From Algoriphagus ornithinivorans (GTDB lineage: Bacteria > Bacteroidota > Bacteroidia > Cytophagales > Cyclobacteriaceae), in NCBI RefSeq assembly GCF_900115305.1, contig NZ_FOVW01000011.1, forward strand, positions 62,001-126,000: a DNA stretch of 64,000 nucleotides, in the 5' to 3' direction. Both the position numbers and the translations under genes were made by a program. Shown here piece after piece: positions 17,791-25,204 of this stretch. Positions within the stretch are counted from its first letter, which is position 1; the number at the start of each line of letters is the position of its first letter. The notes beneath the pieces were generated by a model. It saw only the letters and a program-made list of their open reading frames with translations, was not told the origin of the DNA and made no database searches.

Positions 17791-17900
17791 AAAGATTGAA
17801 ATGCTTTCTCCACCCTCTTTCTACAAATGGAGACTTTATTTTTCTAATGTAATTTAATTCAATTAGCTCGGTAAAAGCTGATTTTCTCCAGAATCTTGAC

Positions 17901-18803
17901 TCAGGCGCCTTTTCTGAATTGAGTTGGACTTGAATTGACCTGCTTTTTGAAGAAATTATTGAAGTGAGTTACTTCGTTGAACCCTAAAGCGAAGGCAATC
18001 TCAGACACGTTCCAATTACTTTGTTTCAAAAGGATTTTAGATTCCTGTACCAATCTATCAGCAATCAACTGAGAAGTAGTTTTTCCCGTCATCTCTTTCA
18101 CAGCGCGATTGAGATGATTGACATGGATGTTGAGTTGATTGGCAAATTCTGAGGGAGTTCTCATTTGAATACTAGAGTGGCTTTCATCTACTGGGAACTG
18201 CCTTTCCAAAAGCTCCAGAAATATGGACGCTATTCTCAAAGATGCGTTCCCGTGAAGGGTAGTTTGCAAGTCTGCTGGTTGCAGCTTCATCCCGAAATGA
18301 ATCAGTTCGGACACCAAATTCCGAATACGGTCATACTTGTATTTGTACTCTGAATTAAACTCATCCTGCATCGTTTCAAAAATAGTCTCTACTTCTTTAG
18401 CCTCCTCATCACTTAACTCAAACACATGAGTTCCATTTGGGTGGAAAACCTCATACTGCTGAATTTGGCCATAATTCATGAAGAAATGAGGATTGAAAAT
18501 ACAATATACCCCAGTAGTATGCGCTCCTATGTGATCCCATTTATAAGGAACCATGGGATTGGAAAAGGACAGTGCCTGTTTTTTGACCTCATACACTCTG
18601 TCAGCGTAATGAACTGTGCTAGCACCTTTGACAAGCATGACTTTGTAAAAATCCCGCTTTCTATATGGGACACTTTTTAGCTTTCCTTCGAAATAGGGTT
18701 CAAGTCTGAAAATATTAAAATGCCCGAAATCCTTTTTTAGGCTTTCTGGAATCCAATTGAATTTACGTTTATAAAATTCCTCTAAGGTCTCTGACTTTTC
18801 CAT
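17901..18803 (-). CDS. AraC family transcriptional regulator
   Basis: A 300-residue regulator. The N-terminal 180 residues look like a cupin-type sensing domain. The C-terminal 100 residues are the AraC double helix-turn-helix, seen in FANQLNIHVNHLNRAVKEMT and the closing signature SEIAFALGFNEVTHFNNFFK. It lies 4 bp downstream of the envelope-protein gene on the same strand, so the two are one unit. Its targets are unknown; the long AT-rich region at 19597-20080 between divergent genes is the natural place for its sites. Confidence 0.92.
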   Translation of the reverse strand: MEKSETLEEFYKRKFNWIPESLKKDFGHFNIFRLEPYFEGKLKSVPYRKRDFYKVMLVKGASTVHYADRVYEVKKQALSFSNPMVPYKWDHIGAHTTGVYCIFNPHFFMNYGQIQQYEVFHPNGTHVFELSDEEAKEVETIFETMQDEFNSEYKYKYDRIRNLVSELIHFGMKLQPADLQTTLHGNASLRIASIFLELLERQFPVDESHSSIQMRTPSEFANQLNIHVNHLNRAVKEMTGKTTSQLIADRLVQESKILLKQSNWNVSEIAFALGFNEVTHFNNFFKKQVNSSPTQFRKGA

Positions 18804-18807
18804 TTTG

Positions 18808-19596
18808 TTATTTTTTAGCGTAGGTATTTTTAAAAGTGTAAAGCAAGCTCATGTTCCAAACCAAATCATCTCCAGCTACCTGTGACTTAATTTTTTGATT
18901 AAAAAAGGTTTGAAATGAAATTGGAAACTCGTCTTTGCTGAATGTAAAACTTGAATTGATATAAGTTCCAGAATTTTCATCCACACTGAGAAAGAAGAGT
19001 TGCGGGTTAATTCGCAAGGAGAAGTCTCCTCCTAATCTGATATTGGAAATCACAGTATTCAAAGCTACAAAATCACTGTTTTTTGGTCCTGTTGGATTAA
19101 AGCCTGTTCCATGAAGATAATAAATACCCATGCTCAATTTATTGCTGAATTTATAGCTTTGATTGATCTCCCCTGCAAGGAATCTATTGGCTACAAACAT
19201 CCTTTGAACTTCTCCATCCACCATTACCTCCCTATCCTGAAAGAGAAATGCAGGATGCGCACCGGCAGTCAAGGAAAATTTCTTGTCTTTGATGATTTTA
19301 TATCTCCACCAAAGAATAAATGACCAAGGCTTTCCATTCATTCCGAATCGAAACATAGGATCAAAAGAAAGTCTCTCTCCTCCTACACTGAGGTCGAAGA
19401 AGGCAGCAGGCTTTCCTAAGTTAAATGCAGGAATAATTGAGACGCCATTATTAGTCGCTGTGATAGTTCCACTAAAATGGCGAATCGGTGATTGAGATTC
19501 AACTGGATTTTCCTGAGAAAAGGAAGGACCTTGGAGTAAAACCAAACTCAGAATCAAAATCTGAATTTTTGTAATTGATTTCATTGAACTTTTCAA
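18808..19596 (-). CDS. putative outer-membrane beta-barrel protein of unknown function
   Basis: A 262-residue exported protein with a signal peptide ending near residue 28 (SFSQ). The mature part has alternating hydrophobic and polar residues, many aromatic belts and a C terminus that ends in a membrane-strand-like stretch (WNMSLLYTFKN), as in outer-membrane barrels. No named family recognised. It lies 4 bp ahead of the AraC gene, suggesting a regulator and its envelope partner expressed together. Confidence 0.6.
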   Translation of the reverse strand: MKSSMKSITKIQILILSLVLLQGPSFSQENPVESQSPIRHFSGTITATNNGVSIIPAFNLGKPAAFFDLSVGGERLSFDPMFRFGMNGKPWSFILWWRYKIIKDKKFSLTAGAHPAFLFQDREVMVDGEVQRMFVANRFLAGEINQSYKFSNKLSMGIYYLHGTGFNPTGPKNSDFVALNTVISNIRLGGDFSLRINPQLFFLSVDENSGTYINSSFTFSKDEFPISFQTFFNQKIKSQVAGDDLVWNMSLLYTFKNTYAKK

Positions 19597-20080
19597 AGTG
19601 AGGGTAAATAGGCAATTGAGAAATTAGTCTTACAAATGTCCAAATTTTATCAATTAATTTATAATGAAAATCAAATAGATGATTACAAAATTCAAACATT
19701 GAATAGCTATAAGAGAAAAATCAATTTATTGAAAAAAACAATTTATCAATAAAATTACCGAGAAGAAAACCCTTGAAATATGTTTGAAAAGCGTAAGTAT
19801 TTATTTGATAATGATTAATTATAACGCTAAAAATCAATTAATTTTGAGTTAATAATTTCTCTATTTGATATCTAATGATGGATTTGTATAAACTCAGGAC
19901 ACAAGCAAACAATCTTAACCCTTGCGATAAAAAGTTTTCAATGAATTATAAAAATGAAACCTAATCTTGCATAAAATTCAAAGATTTGAAAAATCAAACC
20001 GATTCTTTTTAGGCTGAGTTCCTAATTGTACCTTACTAAGATTATTACTTTAAAAAACACCAAACAAAAACACTATTAAT
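19597..20080. other. 484-bp AT-rich divergent intergenic region with repeats
   Basis: This gap separates the minus-strand envelope protein/AraC unit from the plus-strand NTF2-like gene and should hold both promoters. It contains a 12-base direct repeat ATCAATTAATTT at 19649-19660 and 19833-19844, and an inverted repeat TTTATTGA (19725-19732)/TCAATAAA (19746-19753). No convincing coding frame. The repeats could be AraC-type binding sites, but the region is so AT-rich that chance matches are easy. Confidence 0.5.
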
Positions 20081-20542
20081 ATGAAAAACTATATCATTCC
20101 ATTTGTCTTATTTATTGGCCTTAATCTTTCTGTTTTGGCCCAAAATCAACCTGACCAATCCTCTGAAAAGGAAATTTATGAACTCTCCATGAACAAGTGG
20201 AAATGGATGGCAGAAAAGGACATTACTCAATTAAAGCCCCTTTTTCACCCTGAAGCCAAGTTTGTGCATATGAGCGGAACCTGGAGTACGGAACGGGAAT
20301 TGGAAATCATTGAATCAGGAAGTATCTGGTATAAAAATGCAAAAGTACATGATACTGCAGTGGAGCTGTTCGGAAATACAGCATTGGTCTGGAATAGAAT
20401 CACTTTAACAGCCGAAGTTAGAGGGAATGATGTAGTAACAGAATTTACCGTAACTGAGGTATATCAAAAAGATAATTCAGGTTGGAAAATGCTTGCATTG
20501 ACCTTTAGCAGTGTAAGAGACACCCATCAAATTGAGAAGTAA
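20081..20542 (+). CDS. secreted NTF2-like (SnoaL/DUF4440-type) protein
   Basis: A 153-residue protein with a signal peptide (cleavage near LSVLAQ, residue 20) and an NTF2-like cone fold: the helix IYELSMNKWKWMAEKDITQL, then KPLFHPEAKFVHMSGTW, and strand-rich C-terminal half ending in SGWKMLALTFSSV. Such small domains bind ligands or act as isomerase-like enzymes; in Bacteroidota many are secreted and of unknown role. It stands alone, so no pathway can be assigned. Confidence 0.8.
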   Translation: MKNYIIPFVLFIGLNLSVLAQNQPDQSSEKEIYELSMNKWKWMAEKDITQLKPLFHPEAKFVHMSGTWSTERELEIIESGSIWYKNAKVHDTAVELFGNTALVWNRITLTAEVRGNDVVTEFTVTEVYQKDNSGWKMLALTFSSVRDTHQIEK

Positions 20543-20696
20543 GGACTATTGTGACTTACAAAAATTAATAAATTAGAAGGCTTATCAAGTATTCTTTAGT
20601 TAATTTGCGGTAATTAGCAAATATCAATATCCGCTTTCTTACCAGTATAAAGTATAATAAAGCTTAATGATAGCTCAAAGGATCAGAATCCGGAAG

Positions 20697-20746
20697 CTTC
20701 GCATGCCTACCGTGGCTGGGTCATAGGCCGACTGTGCTGTGCGAAG
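20697..20746. repeat. GC-rich inverted-repeat element, possible relic
   Basis: CTTCGCA (20697-20703) and TGCGAAG (20740-20746) are perfect inverted arms around a 36-base GC-rich centre in an otherwise AT-rich gap. The sequence continues as GTCGAAGTATCC, a kind of CTTCGAC/GTCGAAG string that I recall near dispersed repeats and small GIY-YIG endonuclease genes in Bacteroidota. It does not match the local composition and looks inserted. Low certainty as to its class. Confidence 0.45.
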
Positions 20747-20830
20747 TCGAAGTATCCAAGCGGTCAAGCAAAGAATATATGGTAAGTGGTAAGATTGCGG
20801 ATAATCAGATTAGTAAAATCCCAATCACTG

Positions 20831-21718
20831 ATGAAATACCTGATTACTTTATTGTTAGCCTTTTGTTCCAATTTTGTTTTGGCTCAAGTTCAGATAGTGG
20901 CAGAACAAGACCAAAACCGTGACCTTACTTTACTGGGTTTAAACAGCGATAAAATCCCTTACACCATAAGATTAGAATTCATTCTTTTAGAAAATCTTGA
21001 ATCTTTGGAGGGAGACATTCTTTTCAAAACTGCTAACCCCGGAAAAAGCACTTTAGTGAAGCTTCAATCCATTTATTCTAATGAAAAAACCGGTTTTCGG
21101 TATAATACCAAACTATTCAAAGGAGATATATTTCAGAGACCACTTTACAAAACGATATATCTTCCACCGGTTAAAGAAGGAACAAAATTTAACATGAGAC
21201 CACTGAGAATTGAGTCTCATCCTTCTCAGAATTCAGGATTAAATACATATACAGGCTCATTATTTCTTTTTGAAAAAGCAGTAGCAATCTGTGCCCCAAG
21301 GAAGGGAATAGTTTCAGAGATTAAAATGGAACGAGGGGCTTTGGCTTCCGGACCTTCAAATTTTGAATCAGAAAATTTCATAGAAATTTATCACGAGGAT
21401 GGGAGTTTCAGCAGATTAAGTGGGCTTCAAAAAAATTCAGCCAAAGTTGAAATAGGTGATACAGTATTTCCAGGACAGGAAATAGCTGAATCAGCGATCG
21501 ATCCGAATCAGAACTTGCATCATGTTAAAATGATTCAAAGTCATTGGGAGATGAGCGAAAGTGGAATGCTTTGGGTGAATTTTCCGGTTGTCATTTTTTC
21601 TGAACAAAAAAATATTTCAAGTGACCAAGATGCAGAGGATATTCTAGCTAAACATCCGGAAAACATTATTCAACTAGAAATGGATAAAAAAGAGCTTAAG
21701 AAATATTCAAAAAAATAA
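20831..21718 (+). CDS. exported protein with a degenerate M23 (LytM)-like domain
   Basis: A 295-residue exported protein. I choose the ATG at 20831 because it starts directly at a signal peptide (MKYLITLLLAFCSNFVLAQ); the frame is open further up but adds a poor 15-residue extension. The C-terminal half resembles a lysostaphin/M23 fold (APRKGIVSEI, NFIEIYHEDGSFSRLSGL, VEIGDTVFPGQEIAES), but the zinc-binding HxH is replaced by NLHHVKMI and the first His-x-n-Asp motif is not evident. It is therefore probably a non-catalytic scaffold or peptidoglycan-binding version. N-terminal 140 residues unassigned. Confidence 0.65.
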   Translation: MKYLITLLLAFCSNFVLAQVQIVAEQDQNRDLTLLGLNSDKIPYTIRLEFILLENLESLEGDILFKTANPGKSTLVKLQSIYSNEKTGFRYNTKLFKGDIFQRPLYKTIYLPPVKEGTKFNMRPLRIESHPSQNSGLNTYTGSLFLFEKAVAICAPRKGIVSEIKMERGALASGPSNFESENFIEIYHEDGSFSRLSGLQKNSAKVEIGDTVFPGQEIAESAIDPNQNLHHVKMIQSHWEMSESGMLWVNFPVVIFSEQKNISSDQDAEDILAKHPENIIQLEMDKKELKKYSKK

Positions 21719-21878
21719 ATCTGATCTCTTGAGTAAAAAATGATTATTCCTCTCAGAACGAAGTTTTTTCCTTAGAAAAACATTTGAAATCAACCAATAT
21801 GTTTTGCTCATAAATTATTTTTAAACCTTACAGCCTGACAGTAGTTCTGTAGATGTTAAATCAAAAAACCACTCAAAA

Positions 21879-22421
21879 ATGAAAACCACAAAAATTTTAG
21901 CTCTAGCAGGAAGTTTTCTGGCAATGGGCTTATGGACTGCATGCAGTGCACCTAAGGAAGAGTCTACAGAAGAAACAATGGAAGTAGTCGAAGAGGCTCC
22001 GGTAGAAGAATCCAATACAGTAGTTGATATAGCTATCGGTTCTCCTGACCACACTACTCTAGTAGCTGCAGTTCAAGCTGCAGGTTTGGTAGAAACACTA
22101 AGTGGAGACGGTCCTTTTACTGTCTTTGCTCCTACTAATGCGGCTTTTGAAGCACTTCCTGCAGGAACAGTTGAAGACTTATTGAAGCCTGAAAACAAAG
22201 AAAAGCTTACTGGCATTTTAACATTCCACGTAGTATCTGGAAACGTAATGTCAGGTGATTTAAGTGATGGACAAGTTGTTACGACTTTGAATGGTCAAAC
22301 TGCAACTGTATCTATCAAGGATGGAAAAGTTATGATTGGCGATGCAACTGTAGTTGCTGCTGATTTAGCCGGAACAAACGGCGTAGTCCATGTAATTGAT
22401 AAAGTATTATTACCGAAATAA
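21879..22421 (+). CDS. fasciclin (FAS1) domain lipoprotein
   Basis: A 180-residue protein with a signal sequence ending at a lipobox-like LWTAC (Cys22), an acidic Glu/Thr/Val linker (about 25-50), and one FAS1 domain. The domain shows its two conserved blocks: [17 protein letters not shown] near residue 88-104 and the C-terminal [17 protein letters not shown]1 domains mediate adhesion or protein binding at the cell surface. A strong terminator follows at 22442-22473, so it is a single-gene unit. Confidence 0.92.
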   Translation: MKTTKILALAGSFLAMGLWTACSAPKEESTEETMEVVEEAPVEESNTVVDIAIGSPDHTTLVAAVQAAGLVETLSGDGPFTVFAPTNAAFEALPAGTVEDLLKPENKEKLTGILTFHVVSGNVMSGDLSDGQVVTTLNGQTATVSIKDGKVMIGDATVVAADLAGTNGVVHVIDKVLLPK

Positions 22422-22441
22422 GGTTGATGGTTATTAAACTT

Positions 22442-22473
22442 AAGGCTAGTTCCCATGGAGCTAGCCTTTTTTT
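22442..22473 (+). terminator. rho-independent terminator after the fasciclin gene
   Basis: AAGGCTAGTTCC (22442-22453) pairs with GGAGCTAGCCTT (22457-22468) with one G-T wobble and a 3-base loop, followed by a T-run. This is 20 bp after the stop codon and separates the fasciclin gene from the molybdenum hydroxylase locus. Confidence 0.9.
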
Positions 22474-22680
22474 GTTTTCTATTTTTAATAATCCTGTTTG
22501 AATTCCGTAAGTATCTTCCAGCTAAGTGCTTTATTTTCACATTGAAGTAAATATTATTCCCCGATACCCAGGAAAACATTAACTTCTAGCTTATTATCTG
22601 CAAATCTAACCCTTTGAGGATGCACTAGAAATGGTAAAACTTTGATTTGCGGTTTCACTTTCTTTAGCCCAAAATTTCCA

Positions 22681-24921
22681 ATGAATTATCCAGACAATAA
22701 ATTGAATAGAAGATCATTTCTGAAAGTTTCCGCACTCGCGGGTGGAGGTATGATTCTTAGTTTCAATTGGCTGGCAGGCTGCAAACCTAATTCTTCCGAA
22801 ATTTTGGATTTGCCTAAAGAATGGTTCAGGCTCAACGGCTATATCAAAATCGGTGAAAATGGGCTGATCACCATCATGTCACCCAATCCAGAAGGTGGTC
22901 AGAATGTGAAAACTTCCATGCCCATGATAGTTGCTGAGGAATTGGACGCAGACTGGAAAAATGTAAGAGTAGAGCAAGCTCCCCTGGACACTGAAAATTT
23001 TACTCGGCAATTTATCGGAGGAAGTCAGGCGATCAGAATTGGTTGGAATGCCTTGAGAACAGCTGGTGCTACAGCCAGACAACTTTTAATCAATGCAGCA
23101 GCCGATCAGTGGAAGGTGCCTGCTTCGGAAATCAAAACCGAACCCGGATTTCTTATACATGTTCAATCAGGAAAAAGAGCACAGTTTGGAGAAATGGCTT
23201 CCTACGCAGCTTCTCTTCCTATTCCGGAAAATGTAGAATTGAAAAAAGTGGACCAATTCAAAATTATTGGCACATCTCAGAGAAATGTAGATATCCAAAA
23301 AATCATTACTGGGAAACCACTATTTGGGATTGATTATAAGAAGGAAGGCACTTTAATAGCTATGATTATTCATCCACCTTCATTTGGAATGAAGCTTAAA
23401 TCCTTTGATGCTTCAGAAGCACGAAATATGCCTGGAATCAAAGGGGTTTTTGAATTCAAATCATTAGAAGATGACTATGTTAGAACATTCTTCGACACAG
23501 TTACCTTCACTGATTTAATTGCAGTTGTGGGAACTAGCACTTGGGAAGTCTTAAATGCAAAAAAAGCCATCCAGGCTGAGTATGAACCTATCTCCGCTTA
23601 TGTAGAAAAAAGAGATCGATTTGGTTCCGAAGAAAGCAGGATAGTTCCGGCTGGTCAGGAGAACACAGAATCTCAGGCAGAAAAAATGAGAATTGCATCC
23701 CTAAAACCGCAAGAATTAAGAAGAGATGGAAACCCTGAAGAAGCTTTTAAAAAGGCATCTAAGGTCATTGAGAAAACTTATACAGGACCATTTCTGGCCC
23801 ATAATTGTATGGAACCGATGAACTTTTTTGCCCATGTTCAAGGCGATAAAGTAGAATGTGCAGGTCCTCTCCAAAAACCTGAGTTAACAGAACAGGCTCT
23901 TTCGGTAAGATTAGGCATACCTGTTGAAAACATCCATATTGAAATGACCAGGTTGGGAGGAGGATATGGAAGAAGGTCCTATGCTCATTGGTTGATTGAA
24001 GCGGCTGTTATTTCTCAAAAACTCAATGCTCCTATCAAATTGATTTACACGAGAGAGGATGATATGACTTCGGGAATTTATAGGTCCCGATACCAGGCAA
24101 CTTATCGGGCTGCCTTGGACGAAAACAATCAGTTGATAGGCTTTCATATCAATGCAGGAGGATTACCCGAAAATCCCATATACCCAGATAGGTTTCCAGC
24201 TGGTGCGGTTGAAAATTATCTTGCCGAGGGTTGGGAAGTTCCTTCCAATATCACCACGGGATCTTTCCGTGCTCCGAGATCAAATTTCATGGCAGCCGTA
24301 GAACAATCCTTTTTGGATGAAGTAGCAGAAGTTGCTGGGAAAGATCCTATTGATTTCAGATTAGAGCTATTGGAAAAGGCCAAACAAAATCCAGTGGGAA
24401 AAAACAATGATTATGATCCAGCACGATATGAGGAAGTCATCAAACTGGCACGTGAAAAATCAGACTGGGCAACAAATAAAGAAGGTATAGCTAAAGGATT
24501 TTCAGCCTATTTTTGCCATAATTCTTATGCTGCTCAAGTGATGGAGTTAAAAATGGAAAATGGACAGGCTCTTATAGAAAAGGTAGTCTCTGCAGTGGAC
24601 TGCGGAATCGTGGTCAATCCGGACGCTGCCAAAAATCTCTGTGAAGGTGCAGTGGTGGATGGAATAGGTACTGCGCTTTTTGGTGAGTTGACCTTTGAAG
24701 AAGGCAAACCGAGCAAGAGTAATTTTGATCAATATAGGATGATCCGAATGAAAGAAGCTCCAAAAGTTATTGAAACCTATTTTGTGGATAACCAAATCGA
24801 TCCAACAGGCTTGGGAGAACCTGCATATCCTCCTGTATTTGCAGCCTTAGCAAATTCCCTTTACCAGGGTACAGGCCAAAGATTTTACGAACAACCTTTT
24901 ATCAAACAGCTTCAAAGCTGA
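22681..24921 (+). CDS. molybdenum hydroxylase large subunit, xanthine dehydrogenase family (copy 1)
   Basis: A 746-residue molybdopterin-binding subunit of the isoquinoline 1-oxidoreductase/aldehyde dehydrogenase type. The ATG at 22681 is chosen because it starts at a Tat signal, NRRSFLKVSALAGGGM, that runs into a lipobox-like LAGC. Cofactor-binding blocks include RLGGGYGRRSYAHW, TGSFRAPRSNF and the C-terminal TGLGEPAYPPVF with the catalytic glutamate. It has no own [2Fe-2S] subunit next to it; the only one in the window is at 28489-28947. It is paralogous to the gene at 28960-31221: 45 of the 55 residues around the signal peptide are identical. Substrate unknown (an aldehyde or N-heterocycle is usual for the family). 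Confidence 0.92.
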   Translation: MNYPDNKLNRRSFLKVSALAGGGMILSFNWLAGCKPNSSEILDLPKEWFRLNGYIKIGENGLITIMSPNPEGGQNVKTSMPMIVAEELDADWKNVRVEQAPLDTENFTRQFIGGSQAIRIGWNALRTAGATARQLLINAAADQWKVPASEIKTEPGFLIHVQSGKRAQFGEMASYAASLPIPENVELKKVDQFKIIGTSQRNVDIQKIITGKPLFGIDYKKEGTLIAMIIHPPSFGMKLKSFDASEARNMPGIKGVFEFKSLEDDYVRTFFDTVTFTDLIAVVGTSTWEVLNAKKAIQAEYEPISAYVEKRDRFGSEESRIVPAGQENTESQAEKMRIASLKPQELRRDGNPEEAFKKASKVIEKTYTGPFLAHNCMEPMNFFAHVQGDKVECAGPLQKPELTEQALSVRLGIPVENIHIEMTRLGGGYGRRSYAHWLIEAAVISQKLNAPIKLIYTREDDMTSGIYRSRYQATYRAALDENNQLIGFHINAGGLPENPIYPDRFPAGAVENYLAEGWEVPSNITTGSFRAPRSNFMAAVEQSFLDEVAEVAGKDPIDFRLELLEKAKQNPVGKNNDYDPARYEEVIKLAREKSDWATNKEGIAKGFSAYFCHNSYAAQVMELKMENGQALIEKVVSAVDCGIVVNPDAAKNLCEGAVVDGIGTALFGELTFEEGKPSKSNFDQYRMIRMKEAPKVIETYFVDNQIDPTGLGEPAYPPVFAALANSLYQGTGQRFYEQPFIKQLQS

Positions 24922-25204
24922 ATTTCAAAACCTTTCAACTTAACTTCATTTTTCCTCAGAAGACAATTTGAACTGCGGAAAATCAAGGAATAAAAGTTGA
25001 TTCTTGAAAGTGAAGGTCATAAATCAATTAAAACCCTGCACTCATTTTTTCAAGATCATTATTTTTTCTACTAAAAAAGTATTGATTTACCCGCTTTTTA
25101 TCTTAAAAACCCTTAATTTTCCAATGTATATAAGTTCTTTCCTACTTATTCCAAAATACTTTAAAGGTATTTATTAAGCCTACCCAATCGACCCAGCTAC
25201 TTAA
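24922..25204. other. 283-bp AT-rich gap before the propeller sensor
   Basis: No convincing coding frame, terminator hairpin or exact TAnnTTTG promoter box was found. It separates the first hydroxylase gene from the sensor gene on the same strand, so the sensor may be expressed by read-through or from an unrecognised promoter. Confidence 0.4.

Noticed and set aside
20786..20830. Upstream in-frame start of the M23-like gene
   Set aside because: The extra 15 residues place a charged, non-signal-like stretch before a perfect signal peptide that begins at 20831.
20734..20922. Frame reading SKRSSKEYMVSGK before the M23-like gene
   Set aside because: It overlaps the signal peptide region of the M23-like gene in another frame and has no complete domain. 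A GIY-YIG relic is possible but too faint to call as a pseudogene.
22642..22680. Upstream TTG start of hydroxylase copy 1
   Set aside because: It adds 13 residues ahead of the Tat signal that are absent in the second copy; ATG 22681 gives the conserved layout.
24922..25204. Possible small gene or RNA between copy 1 and the sensor
   Set aside because: No frame with a start, suitable composition and conservation signal is visible, and there is no stable hairpin.
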